From NCBI GenBank assembly GCA_017537345.1, contig JAFYKY010000023.1:1-64000 (forward strand): a DNA stretch of 64,000 bases, read 5' to 3'. The DNA is from Clostridia bacterium (GTDB lineage Bacteria; Bacillota; Clostridia; Oscillospirales; CAG-382). Positions 24,749-33,817 of the stretch are shown here, one piece after another. The notes under the pieces were generated by a model, which worked only from the letters and a program-made list of their open reading frames with translations, ran no database searches and was not told the origin of the DNA. Numbering within the stretch: the stretch's first letter is position 1; each line of letters opens with the position of its first letter. The translations under genes were made by a program, and so were the position numbers.

Positions 24749-26437
24749 CTATTCGACGCTTAACGTCATCAGTTCTTGAATGCTTGTATATCCGTTAAAC
24801 ACAAGATTTCGGCAGGAATTCCACAAAGGAACCATACCGTTTTCTACACTTATTTTGCGAAGCTTCTCGGGGTCGCTTTCGGACATCACGGCAGCTCTAA
24901 TATTATCGTTCATATACATAATTTCATGTACTGCGATACGACCTTTATATCCGGTATAGTTACAGAACTGACAGCCCTGCGGTCTTGCGAAGCTGACCGG
25001 CTCGTCGATACCGAGAACACTCATTTCCTTGGCTGTGGTGCGTCCCTTCTTTTTGCAAGCGGGACACAGACGTTTAACCAGACGCTGAGCTATTACACCC
25101 ACCAGCGCATCCGCAACCAGATATTTCGGTACGCCCATATCCCCCAGACGTACGATAGCACCGGGGGCGTCGTTTGTATGCAAAGTACTGAAAACCAAAT
25201 GTCCCGTAATAGCGGAACGAACCGCTATTTGCGCCGTTTCCTCGTCACGTATCTCTCCAACCATAATAATATCGGGGTCCTGACGTAGTATGGAACGCAG
25301 AGCGGCGGCAAATGTCATATTTGCCTTGGTATTGACCTGAGTCTGGTTGATTCCCTGCATAACATATTCAACAGGGTCCTCAACGGTAACGATATTTTTC
25401 GTGCTATCGTTAGTTTCTTTAAGGAAGGAATAAAGCGTTGTGGTCTTGCCGCATCCCGTAGGGCCTGTAAGCAAAATAATACCGTGGGGCTTTGCCAGCA
25501 TTTTGTCTACAACCTTGTTTTCCTTTTCGGTGAATCCTAAATCGTCGCGGGTAAAACGGAAGGATGTTTTATCCAGAATTCGGATAACGAATTTTTCTCC
25601 GAACACGGTAGGCAGAGTGGACACACGGAAATCGAATTCCTTTCCGCCGATAACCATATTTATTCTGCCGTCCTGGGGAATTCTGCGTTCTGCAATATTA
25701 AGTCCCGCCAAAATCTTAAGACGTGCGCAGATTGCGGAATACGCTTCGATAGGAAATTCCGCACGCTGCTGAAGATCGCCGTCAATACGGTAGCGCACAC
25801 GCACGTTCTTTTCGAAGGGCTCGATATGAATATCACTGGCACGGTACGGAACAGCTTCTTTGATAATGGAATCTACCAAGCGCACCGCAGGATTGTTGAT
25901 AACGTCATCCTCTTGCACCGCCGAAACGCCTTCGCCTCTCTGTGCGGCGGCAAGCTGTTCGGATTTTTCGCTGTTCAGATCCTCAAGGGCAGAGGTAGTG
26001 GACACAACAGCCGAAACCGAATCCACGTATCTGTCGATCTGCACCGAAGGAACCAGAATATAATCAATAGGTCCGCTGAACTGAACAGCCAGCGCAGAAC
26101 GGGTATGGAAGTTCAGCGGTTTGCCGGTTGCCACCAGCAAAACTCCGTTTTTATCGTAACTTATGGGAATTATCTTGTGTTTTTTAAGGAAATCATAGGA
26201 AAACAGATCAAACAATTCTTTGTCGATCTCCAGCATATCGATTTCCACCGAAGGCATACAGTAGTATTCGCCCAAAGCTTCCAGCTCTGCGGTTTCGTTA
26301 ATAATTTCCTTTGCCAGCAAATAATCGCGCACGGGCATTTTAAGACGCTGGCATTCTTCAAGAATTGCATCGGCATCCTTACGGCGTACCAGATGCTTGT
26401 ATATATAAAATTGTAAAAGCTCGTAGTTTGTATTCAT
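24749..26437 (-). CDS. pilB: Type IV pilus assembly ATPase PilB
   Basis: A 562-residue GspE/PilB ATPase of full length. The N-terminal MshEN-like domain covers about residues 1-150. Walker A is GPTGCGKTTT, the Asp box is IVTVEDPVEY, Walker B is IIMVGEIRDEETA and the His box is HLVFSTLHTNDAP. The zinc motif comprises CPACKKKG and CQFCNYTG. It powers pilus extension at the cytoplasmic membrane. It is the last gene of the pilus operon, 55 bases after pilC. No PilT retraction ATPase is in the window. Confidence 0.96.
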   Translation of the reverse strand: MNTNYELLQFYIYKHLVRRKDADAILEECQRLKMPVRDYLLAKEIINETAELEALGEYYCMPSVEIDMLEIDKELFDLFSYDFLKKHKIIPISYDKNGVLLVATGKPLNFHTRSALAVQFSGPIDYILVPSVQIDRYVDSVSAVVSTTSALEDLNSEKSEQLAAAQRGEGVSAVQEDDVINNPAVRLVDSIIKEAVPYRASDIHIEPFEKNVRVRYRIDGDLQQRAEFPIEAYSAICARLKILAGLNIAERRIPQDGRINMVIGGKEFDFRVSTLPTVFGEKFVIRILDKTSFRFTRDDLGFTEKENKVVDKMLAKPHGIILLTGPTGCGKTTTLYSFLKETNDSTKNIVTVEDPVEYVMQGINQTQVNTKANMTFAAALRSILRQDPDIIMVGEIRDEETAQIAVRSAITGHLVFSTLHTNDAPGAIVRLGDMGVPKYLVADALVGVIAQRLVKRLCPACKKKGRTTAKEMSVLGIDEPVSFARPQGCQFCNYTGYKGRIAVHEIMYMNDNIRAAVMSESDPEKLRKISVENGMVPLWNSCRNLVFNGYTSIQELMTLSVE

Positions 26438-26492
26438 TTAAAGATTACGCATCCTTCCGAAAAACAGATTTGTCTCCTTTTGGAAAAGCATA

Positions 26493-27710
26493 TCAGATAT
26501 TAAGACTTGTCATAATATTGAGTATGGGAGAATATACGGCGATAAACAGCGTACCGATAATTCCGCCCATCAACAGTAGCATAACCGGCTGGATCTTGGA
26601 GGTGACGGAATTAAGGGAAGTTTCCACCTGATTATCAAAGAACAGGCAGGAACGCATCAACACCTCATCCAACGTGCCTGATCTTTCACCGATAGTAACC
26701 ATTTGCAGCATCATTTGAGGAAACAATTTATACGTTTCAAATGCAACGGTTATGGACATACCCTGACGAACACTTTCTGCCGCTTCGTGAAACTTTTTCT
26801 TTAAATAACGGTTGCTTATAATAACCTCTACAGAATCCAAAGCCGAGTTAAGGTCCATACCGCTGGAAAGCAGCAGACCGAAAGCGCGTGCAAAGCGCGC
26901 GGTAAATAAATTACGCTGAACGGTTCTTACAAAGGGCACGTAGGTTATCATTTTATCAAAGAAGAATGCTCCCGATTCCGTGCGCCCGATAAGGAAGATA
27001 ATAAGTCCTACCGTTATAACTCCCGCCAGCATAACCAGCCAATAGCTGAGCATAAAATCCGAAAGGTCGTACACGATCTTTGTAATACCGGTTATTTCCA
27101 CATCCATCTGCGCCATAGCTTCACGGAAAGTGGGAACGACCACCAGCATCATAAGGATAACGACGCCCACCGTCATCGCCAACAGCATCATAGGATAAGA
27201 AAGCGCGCTTTTTACCTTGGCTTTTATTGCTTTTTCGCTTTCGTAATAATCGGCAAGAGAACCGAATACCAATTCCATTTTACCGCTCAATTCGCCTACA
27301 CGGACCATGCTTCTGAAAAAGTGAGGGAATACCTTTTTATGTTTATCCAGAGCATCCGAAAGGAGCAGACCGCTTTTAACATCCTCGTAAATAACCTGCA
27401 AAAGATTGCGGAAATACGCAGAAAAATGCTGATTACGCAAAATATCCAAGCAATCCAAAATGGAAATGCCGGTGTTTTGCATTATGGAAAACTGACGGCA
27501 GAAATTGGTAAGCTCCGCAGTAGACACGGAACTGCCTACCGAAAGGGTAAAAAACGCCGAGGGCGTATCGTTGGTGTACGCCTTACAGGAGATCAAAAAC
27601 AAGCTCTGCTTGGCAAGCTGTGCCGCCAGATCGTTTTCATCGTTGGCGATAAAGGTGCCTTTGATCTTCTGTTTTTGCAGATTAACTGCCGTATATTTAA
27701 ACTTCTGCAC
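26493..27710 (-). CDS. pilC: Type IV pilus inner membrane platform protein PilC
   Basis: A 405-residue GspF/PilC protein. Two related cytosolic helical domains are separated by membrane segments. Domain one contains LTNFCRQFSIMQNTGISILD, domain two contains FTARFARAFGLLLSSGMDLN and MVTIGERSGTLDEVL. It forms the membrane platform turned by PilB during assembly. It follows the prepilin peptidase gene by 25 bases within the operon. Confidence 0.95.
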   Translation of the reverse strand: MQKFKYTAVNLQKQKIKGTFIANDENDLAAQLAKQSLFLISCKAYTNDTPSAFFTLSVGSSVSTAELTNFCRQFSIMQNTGISILDCLDILRNQHFSAYFRNLLQVIYEDVKSGLLLSDALDKHKKVFPHFFRSMVRVGELSGKMELVFGSLADYYESEKAIKAKVKSALSYPMMLLAMTVGVVILMMLVVVPTFREAMAQMDVEITGITKIVYDLSDFMLSYWLVMLAGVITVGLIIFLIGRTESGAFFFDKMITYVPFVRTVQRNLFTARFARAFGLLLSSGMDLNSALDSVEVIISNRYLKKKFHEAAESVRQGMSITVAFETYKLFPQMMLQMVTIGERSGTLDEVLMRSCLFFDNQVETSLNSVTSKIQPVMLLLMGGIIGTLFIAVYSPILNIMTSLNI

Positions 27711-27735
27711 AGCAATGCCTCCGTAAAAAAACTTT

Positions 27736-28530
27736 TTAACCTAAAATAATACCCATATACCATTCAAGAATGGGCTCGCCCGCCAAAAGGGCAATAATAA
27801 TTCCGCCTACGATAAAAGGACCGAAGGGGTATTCCGTATCCTTATCCTGCTTTTTTGCACGGTTAAGGATGACCAAAACGATACTTCCGACGACCGACCC
27901 GATAAGAACGGCAAAAATAAGCTTTTGCCAGCCCAAAAGAAGTCCTGCGGCAGCGGCAAGTTTAACATCGCCAAACCCCAAAGCTTCTCTTTTTAAAATC
28001 CAAATTGCGCCGAAGTACAGTAACGCGAAGACTCCGCCTCCAACCAAAGCACCGATAATATGGTCGGCAGGCTTGGTGTATCCGTCATAAAACATACAGA
28101 TAAGTCCGCAAACGGCTATCATAATGCTGAAGCGGTTAAAGATGATCATATGCTCCAGATCAATATAAAAAACGCATATCAAAAGAGAGCAGGCAACGGC
28201 GGAAACCACAGCGTATAAAGGACTTTCCTGCCAGAACAGAGCTACGGAAAGTAGCCAGAATGCCGTATTTGCCAATTCCACCACGGTATAACGCACCGAG
28301 ATCGGCTGTTTACACTTGCGGCATTTACCGCCCAGCGTAAGCCAGGAGATAACGGGAATGTTATCATACCATTTAAGCTTGTAATTACATGACGTGCAAT
28401 GGGAACCGGGGAAAGCAAGGCTCATTTCACGGGGGAGGCGGTATATTACTACGTTAAGAAAGCTTCCCACACACAAGCCCAGCAGACCTGCAATAACGTA
28501 TGCACAGATCAATATATATTGCTCCATCAA
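27736..28530 (-). CDS. pilD: Prepilin leader peptidase/N-methyltransferase
   Basis: A 264-residue bifunctional A24 peptidase. Two CxxC pairs (CTSCNYKLKW and CRKCKQPI) mark the cytosolic methylase-associated zinc domain. The two catalytic Asp residues are in FYIDLEH and GFGDVKL. About eight membrane helices are present. It cleaves and N-methylates the prepilins encoded upstream in this operon. SFLNVVIYRLP near the N-terminus is a strong family signature. Confidence 0.96.
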   Translation of the reverse strand: MMEQYILICAYVIAGLLGLCVGSFLNVVIYRLPREMSLAFPGSHCTSCNYKLKWYDNIPVISWLTLGGKCRKCKQPISVRYTVVELANTAFWLLSVALFWQESPLYAVVSAVACSLLICVFYIDLEHMIIFNRFSIMIAVCGLICMFYDGYTKPADHIIGALVGGGVFALLYFGAIWILKREALGFGDVKLAAAAGLLLGWQKLIFAVLIGSVVGSIVLVILNRAKKQDKDTEYPFGPFIVGGIIIALLAGEPILEWYMGIILG

Positions 28531-28547
28531 AAACTCCTAAGGTTGAT

Positions 28548-29723
28548 TCAGAAGGTGTTTGCTTCGTTGTACTTATTAAGGAAAAATCCGCCGTAAAGCT
28601 CCAGATTTGCAGAAAGCGGGCTATCCGAATCTTCGGGCATAAGAGGTGCAAAATTAAGACCCCGTCCCTCGTGCTTTTTATTTACTACGTCAAATAGGAA
28701 TCTGTATTCGGAAGGCATATTTATATATACCGTATCCAGCTTTGCCAGAGATACAGTTTCTCGATTGTTTGTAATAAGATCCAACGCCCATTTTACAAAG
28801 ATACGGAAGTTATCGTACATAAACTCTTCCTTTGTCTTGGGCACGGCGCGCTGCATAAATTTAGGCAGCTTTCTGCCGTTTTTGCTTAAAGTTCCGTCTG
28901 CGGCTATTTCGTATGTAGGTGTGCCTTCCTCGCCGTTTTCCGCTTCGGGAGCATAGTTTCCCTCCATAGTGAGCTGTTTTGCGCGTGCACGCTCTTTTGC
29001 GTTAAGCACCAAAAGCTCTCCCGCACGGTGGTCAAACAGCATATCCTCCGATGCCAAGCGGGATTTATACATCATTGAATAACCGAAGGGCAGATCGTAA
29101 TACCCCATGGTGCAACCGCGGACCACGATAGCATACCGTGTGTATTCCGCTTTTATATCCACCAGCAAAAAGGTTTCGCCCCGCAGTTTGGAGTTAAGCG
29201 CCATAGCGCCGTTTACCATAGCGTTTGAAGCAAAGGTAATTCCGGAAACAACTACGCCGTTTTGTGTAAAGGCGTTGGAAATGTTTTCCATAACGTCTCT
29301 GCGGATACCCACCAGACCGTAGGTTGCGGTCTGCTTTGTCTGCTGAACGCCGTATGTCATAAGATTAAGATCGCCGGCGTTGTTGTATATGGATTCGATC
29401 GCCAGACTGAGGGAATGCTGCATAGCCTTGCGGTGAATAACGGGGATATTTACCATATCCAGCATAAACAGACGGTCCGGCAGGATGAGTGAAGCTCTGC
29501 TGAAATCCGTTTCGGGATTTTTCTCCAATTGAGCTTTTACCGTCTTGCCGATACGGTCCAATGCTTCTGTATCAAAAGCTCTGTCCTTGTAATTCGCAAG
29601 GGATACGGAAAGATCATCTCCCGCTTCGTTTGCGGTGCAGAACTGTATGGTTTTTGAAAGGGGATCAACAGAAATTACCGAGCCCCGTATGCTTGTTTTT
29701 GATGCGCGGAAATTAATTGCCAT
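28548..29723 (-). CDS. PilM-like actin-fold pilus assembly protein
   Basis: A 391-residue soluble protein. The order of features suits a PilM-type actin fold: an N-terminal beta strand region, RASLILPDRLFMLDMVNIP near 77-95 and a second subdomain with TFLLVDIKAEYTRYAIVV near 184-201. No PilN or PilO gene follows, which differs from Gram-negative systems. An insert of low complexity (about 255-285) is rich in Glu and Gly. Its position between minor pilins and the peptidase supports a role on the cytosolic face of the pilus machine. The family assignment is by pattern and context. Confidence 0.7.
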   Translation of the reverse strand: MAINFRASKTSIRGSVISVDPLSKTIQFCTANEAGDDLSVSLANYKDRAFDTEALDRIGKTVKAQLEKNPETDFSRASLILPDRLFMLDMVNIPVIHRKAMQHSLSLAIESIYNNAGDLNLMTYGVQQTKQTATYGLVGIRRDVMENISNAFTQNGVVVSGITFASNAMVNGAMALNSKLRGETFLLVDIKAEYTRYAIVVRGCTMGYYDLPFGYSMMYKSRLASEDMLFDHRAGELLVLNAKERARAKQLTMEGNYAPEAENGEEGTPTYEIAADGTLSKNGRKLPKFMQRAVPKTKEEFMYDNFRIFVKWALDLITNNRETVSLAKLDTVYINMPSEYRFLFDVVNKKHEGRGLNFAPLMPEDSDSPLSANLELYGGFFLNKYNEANTF

Positions 29724-29774
29724 TTTTTCACGCTCCGTTTCGGTGTGATTTCGGGTTTGTTTTAAAAGCGGTGT

Positions 29775-30131
29775 TTAATAATATATCCACTGGGAAATAA
29801 CTCCGCCGCTTTTTCTTACTTCAAGCAATTTATTGCTGTCTTTATCTTTAATAATTATACTTGCGGCGGTTTGTTCAACCGTGTAATCTCCCGTATCGGC
29901 AGGAAGCTTGCCTGCCAAAGCTTTTTCTGCCAGCTCGTCCAACGCAAGACGGGTGATAACCTGCTTTTCCTCCCGCATTAAAGTGTCCTTACCGAACATA
30001 GCGGAACTGACCAAAAGTGTACTGCAGGCAAATACCGCTAATAACACCAATAGGGCAAGCTCCATTCCCATGCCTTTTCGGCTGAATAGCTTACCCTTTT
30101 TGTATTTAAATTTTAAAAATTGTTTTCTCAT
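29775..30131 (-). CDS. Minor pilin-like protein with an atypical N-terminus
   Basis: A 118-residue protein with one N-terminal helix. SRKG precedes MGMELALLVLLAVF, which looks like a prepilin cleavage site, but the acidic residue is at +4 rather than the usual Glu at +5. The C-terminal 70 residues form a small, charged domain. The end of the preceding pilin gene abuts its start. It might play a GspK- or PilX-like tip role. It could instead be a membrane protein that is not processed. Confidence 0.65.
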   Translation of the reverse strand: MRKQFLKFKYKKGKLFSRKGMGMELALLVLLAVFACSTLLVSSAMFGKDTLMREEKQVITRLALDELAEKALAGKLPADTGDYTVEQTAASIIIKDKDSNKLLEVRKSGGVISQWIYY

Positions 30132-30524
30132 TTACCCTTTTTTATAATACGTATATATAATCTCGCCGTTATAGACAACAGCGTAACTTTCGTCATCATT
30201 TTTGAAAACGGTTACGGCTTCGTTTCCTTTTTCCAGAGTAAATTCCGTTTTTTCACCGTCTTCGGTTTTGGTAAACCCTGCTTTTGTTAAAGAATTTTCA
30301 AGCAGGACTTCGTTTCCGTCTGCAAAGCGCAGACATTCTGCGGCATTCTCACAGCCGCTTAAAACCGTGTATTTATTTTCAAATGCCGTATCCGCCTTTA
30401 CGGATGCAATAAGAACAGATATAGCGGCACCGCTTACCATAACCAATACCGCCATAGCAACTATGACCTCTGTCATGGAAATGCCTTTACGGCTGTTTAT
30501 AAGCTTAAGGAGTGCTTTTTTCAT
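30132..30524 (-). CDS. Minor prepilin
   Basis: A 130-residue type IV prepilin. The leader ends NSRKG and is followed by ISMTEVIVAMAVLVMVSGA, with the methylation-site Glu at +5 and a long hydrophobic helix. The remainder is a short beta-rich pilin head. It is probably incorporated into the pilus in small amounts or helps to initiate it. The stop directly abuts the start of the next gene, suggesting coupled translation. Confidence 0.88.
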   Translation of the reverse strand: MKKALLKLINSRKGISMTEVIVAMAVLVMVSGAAISVLIASVKADTAFENKYTVLSGCENAAECLRFADGNEVLLENSLTKAGFTKTEDGEKTEFTLEKGNEAVTVFKNDDESYAVVYNGEIIYTYYKKG

Positions 30525-30527
30525 ATA

Positions 30528-31001
30528 TCAGGCACCTCCATTTTCCCCAACACGGGGGTTTATGCAAAAGGTGTGAAAAACGCTTTCTCCGCTTTCCGTG
30601 TTCTCACATTCAACACGGCAAAATACCAGAAAATCCGTGCCGTTTTCCATTACCTCAAACAGTACCGTCTTTACACATTCGGTACTTATATTTATGTTTT
30701 CTCCCTCCGGTAAACTGCCCGTAAGAGTGCCGTAAGAAAAGCTCAATTCAAATTCGCCGGCTTTCAATACCTCTTCATCGGCTGCGGTGATCTTCTCTCC
30801 CGCAAGGGCGTTCAGCCACTCCTCTGCCCCCGCTTCTATCTTTAAGCAGTCTTGCCGCATAAGGTCGTTTGCCGTGTTTGCCCGTGTGCGCTTGGTTACC
30901 AGCATAACAAAGGATACCGCCATAACGATCATTACGGAAACAAGCGCAAGAGAAACCATAATTTCTGCCAATGTCATACCCCGGCGGGATCTCATTTGCA
31001 T
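30528..31001 (-). CDS. Minor prepilin
   Basis: A 157-residue type IV prepilin. A very short leader ends SRRG, followed by MTLAEIMVSLALVSVMIVM with Glu at +5. The head domain has two Cys-containing strands (ECVKTVLFEV, FLVFCRVECENTESGE) that could form a disulfide. I start it at 31001 where AAGGAGGTGCGAAGAC directly precedes the ATG; a longer frame has no such site. It is the second gene of the pilus operon, after the major pilin and a hairpin. Confidence 0.88.
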   Translation of the reverse strand: MQMRSRRGMTLAEIMVSLALVSVMIVMAVSFVMLVTKRTRANTANDLMRQDCLKIEAGAEEWLNALAGEKITAADEEVLKAGEFELSFSYGTLTGSLPEGENINISTECVKTVLFEVMENGTDFLVFCRVECENTESGESVFHTFCINPRVGENGGA

Positions 31002-31070
31002 GTCTTCGCACCTCCTTTTTATACTTAACGGAAAATTCCATTTTCCGGCAACGCACATCACTTTGGGAAG

Positions 31071-31104
31071 AAACACCACAACACCAAACGGTGCTGTGGT
31101 GTTT
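31071..31104. promoter_or_regulatory. Intercistronic hairpin between the major pilin and minor pilin genes
   Basis: AAACACCACA and TGTGGTGTTT enclose an imperfect inner stem. On the minus strand it follows the major pilin stop by about 50 bases and lacks a strong U run. It may attenuate transcription or protect the pilin mRNA, so that the pilin is made in excess over the machine proteins. Confidence 0.5.
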
Positions 31105-31154
31105 ACTTTTTTCTAAAACTTATGTAGTTTTACGTTAGGACTTGACTGAGTTAA

Positions 31155-31556
31155 TTAGCCTTGTTCGCCTTCGCCGCCGGTTGTGCCGCCCTGAGCGGGA
31201 GTGTTAGTAACAGCCGTCCAAGCGCTTTCGGATTCTGCAGCTGCATCCCAGTAATAGCCAGTGGTAGGATCATTTTCCATAGCTACAGGAGGATTGTCGA
31301 TTTCGCCATTGGTGATCTGATAATAGTCATCATCCATCTTGATAACAATCTCATCGCTAACGTTACCGTTTTCAGCAGCCCATACAGTATATTCAGTATA
31401 CTCATTTCTAAGTTCCTGAAGAAGCTTAGCGTTGTTTGCCTTCTGGATCATGTTACCGAAGGTAGGAATAAGTACGGTTGCGAGAATTGCGATAACTGCA
31501 ATTACGATAACGAGCTCAACGATAGTAAAGCCCTTGCGGTTGTTCTTCTTGTTCAT
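31155..31556 (-). CDS. Major type IV pilin (PilA-like)
   Basis: A 133-residue prepilin. NNRKG precedes FTIVELVIVIAVIAILATVL, a model type IV pilin N-terminus with Phe at +1 and Glu at +5. The head ends with a Thr/Gly-rich tail (GGTTGGEGEQG) and has no Cys pair, as in several clostridial pilins. It is first in the operon, closest to the promoter, with a GAAGGAG ribosome site. That suggests it is the main subunit. Confidence 0.93.
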   Translation of the reverse strand: MNKKNNRKGFTIVELVIVIAVIAILATVLIPTFGNMIQKANNAKLLQELRNEYTEYTVWAAENGNVSDEIVIKMDDDYYQITNGEIDNPPVAMENDPTTGYYWDAAAESESAWTAVTNTPAQGGTTGGEGEQG

Positions 31557-31621
31557 TGAAACAAATCTCCTTCTTTATACACTTCTAATCTTTTTATACC
31601 GTTTTGTCACGATACATCTTG

Positions 31622-31650
31622 ATTATATCACAGTTTATTGTAATGCGCAA
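31622..31650 (-). promoter_or_regulatory. Sigma-A promoter of the type IV pilus operon
   Basis: On the minus strand, TTGCGC (31645-31650) is followed by a 17-base spacer and a perfect TATAAT (31622-31627), about 65 bases before the pilin start. Confidence 0.75.
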
Positions 31651-31683
31651 CATATTATCGACAAATCAATTACAAGTTTTTGA

Positions 31684-32095
<412 letters not shown>

Positions 32096-32148
32096 ATTTT
32101 ATATGGACTATCCCATAGATAACAATTGCCTAACATAAACAATAAAAG

Positions 32149-32394
32149 TTAAACTTCGTAATTTGAAAGAAACTCATCAATTACTGAATCCAATTCACAT
32201 GCTGGTGTATTATTGGTGTTGCACTTAATTGTTAATGCTTGGGCGGTACCAAGATCTCCGGTAAGGTCTGCGACGGTGCGTATTACTATAGGAGGCAGCT
32301 CGGTTATATCCAAAGCAGCAATACCGTATCTTACAAATTCCGTATCCCCGAAATAAACATTTTTAACAAGTATATATTTATGTAGTATCATCAT
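32149..32394 (-). CDS. DUF6514-like small protein
   Basis: About 81 residues. YGIAALDI in the middle, a basic/polar beta region and a final SVIDEFLSNYE match what I recall of DUF6514 proteins, which end in an acidic helix after a Cys-Asn pair (here KCNTNN). It starts within the end of the XRE gene upstream, so the two are translationally coupled. An alternative ATG lies at 32412. The function is unknown. Confidence 0.5.
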   Translation of the reverse strand: MMILHKYILVKNVYFGDTEFVRYGIAALDITELPPIVIRTVADLTGDLGTAQALTIKCNTNNTPACELDSVIDEFLSNYEV

Positions 32395-32659
32395 TTTCCA
32401 GCCAGGCTTCATCTAACTTTTTTCGCAGAATATCAAACAAATCTACTTTTTGCGCGTTATCTTCAAGAACATAGATGATATATATTATCAAAGTTACCGC
32501 ACTGCATAAAGAAAGTCCTTTTTCTATATCGGCGTATGAACGATCGTCCATCGCAAGTTTTTCTGCCATTTTCTTCTTCGTCCACTTGTTTTTAACACGA
32601 GTTTCAGATATCTGTTTGCACAAATGCTCCTTTATCACTATGTGCGCAGTTTTCCTCAT
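32378..32659 (-). CDS. XRE-like helix-turn-helix protein
   Basis: A 93-residue protein. The HTH lies in about residues 20-60 (WTKKKMAEKLAMDDRSYADI then EKGLSLCSA), matching the Cro/CI pattern. The C-terminal 30 residues are an acidic helix. It forms a pair with the DUF6514-like gene. It may be an element regulator; the target is unknown. Confidence 0.7.
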   Translation of the reverse strand: MRKTAHIVIKEHLCKQISETRVKNKWTKKKMAEKLAMDDRSYADIEKGLSLCSAVTLIIYIIYVLEDNAQKVDLFDILRKKLDEAWLENDDTT

Positions 32660-32757
32660 ATTCAGTCCTCAATTTCTGCTAGCAGACATATTTTACCATT
32701 TATTTCGGAACTGTACATGAGGTGCACCTCCGGTTTTGCTTAAGATTTTATTCTAAA

Positions 32758-32787
32758 TAAATGCCTCCCAAAATCAGGAGGCATTTA
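32758..32787 (-). terminator. Terminator of the lipoprotein operon
   Basis: TAAATGCCTCC and GGAGGCATTTA pair perfectly around an 8-base loop, just after the minus-strand lipoprotein gene. Confidence 0.8.
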
Positions 32788-32836
32788 TACGTTATGTTTT
32801 TGCAATAGATTATAATGAGAAAATTGATTTATTAAA

Positions 32837-33817
32837 CTATTGTATTACGGCGTACTCGGAATCAAAAGTATAGTAAAACCTATTGAGTATATTTTCACTG
32901 ATACTTCCGTCTTCGTATACAACATCAAACTCAAGGAAGTATTTCACAGAAAATGTGCCTATTTCCGGCATATAAATAATTTCCATAGGTAAATTAGATG
33001 GAATTTTGTAGTCAACTATGTCTACAACTTTTTTAGTGTAATATATATTGTTTTCAGCATAGTATTCTTCCATCAATTCGATTGCTGCATTCAAGTATTC
33101 TTCGTAAGTAAAATTCGGAACGTACTTCGGAGTTTTGTCAAAGTTAGTATACCAAAAAATATTTCCGCATTTATCCATCACAATTTCTATCGTTGAAACT
33201 TGTATGGAGTTGATATATTTATAAAAAACGATCGTATAATCGCCGTCGTTCTCATCTTCCTCGATTGCGACAGTATAATCGTTCAAATCAGTAATCGGTG
33301 AAAATTCATTAACGAAATTTTCTGCAACAATAATTGCTTTTTCGGAAGAGATTTCCTCTGTTTTTTCAATGTAACCTTCGCATTCATTAGGCCTGAGTAT
33401 TAAAAAAGACGTTAATTCATTGGTGATTGAGTTTACGGTTACTATATTATAATAATTTTTATAAAAAACCCTATCGTAAGGGAACTCAAACTGCTTGCTG
33501 CAATCATATGGGAGTTCAATGGAAACGCCTAATACGTTAAGGGTATAAGAAGTACCAACACGTTCTTCGTCAACAAAATCGTTTATTTTGTGATAGTAAT
33601 CCGCATTATCGGGATGAACATATCCGTACCCGAGGAGTACATTTTCGGGATCAAACTGAGGTTCGTCAATAACTGTTTCCGAGGTATTCGAAAGCGATTC
33701 TTCCGATGTAACATTGGAAATGGATTGATTGTTATCTGCGGGTGGTTCAATCATATTATTGCAACCTGCTAAAATTATTACTAATAAAAGTATTGCCAAT
33801 ATTTTGAAATGTTTCAT
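32837..33817 (-). CDS. Lipoprotein partner of the chimeric DNRLRE/caspase-like protein
   Basis: A 326-residue lipoprotein. The leader ends IILAGC, a lipobox, followed by a Ser/Glu-rich linker. The mature region (about 90-320) is acidic, rich in Tyr and beta strands, with two PepSY-like segments, one near 145-210 (ALKA-like helix AIIVAENFVNEF followed by strands). The start overlaps the stop of the upstream large gene as ATGA, so the two proteins are made together. I do not recognise a precise family. It should be anchored on the outer face of the membrane. Confidence 0.75.
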   Translation of the reverse strand: MKHFKILAILLLVIILAGCNNMIEPPADNNQSISNVTSEESLSNTSETVIDEPQFDPENVLLGYGYVHPDNADYYHKINDFVDEERVGTSYTLNVLGVSIELPYDCSKQFEFPYDRVFYKNYYNIVTVNSITNELTSFLILRPNECEGYIEKTEEISSEKAIIVAENFVNEFSPITDLNDYTVAIEEDENDGDYTIVFYKYINSIQVSTIEIVMDKCGNIFWYTNFDKTPKYVPNFTYEEYLNAAIELMEEYYAENNIYYTKKVVDIVDYKIPSNLPMEIIYMPEIGTFSVKYFLEFDVVYEDGSISENILNRFYYTFDSEYAVIQ

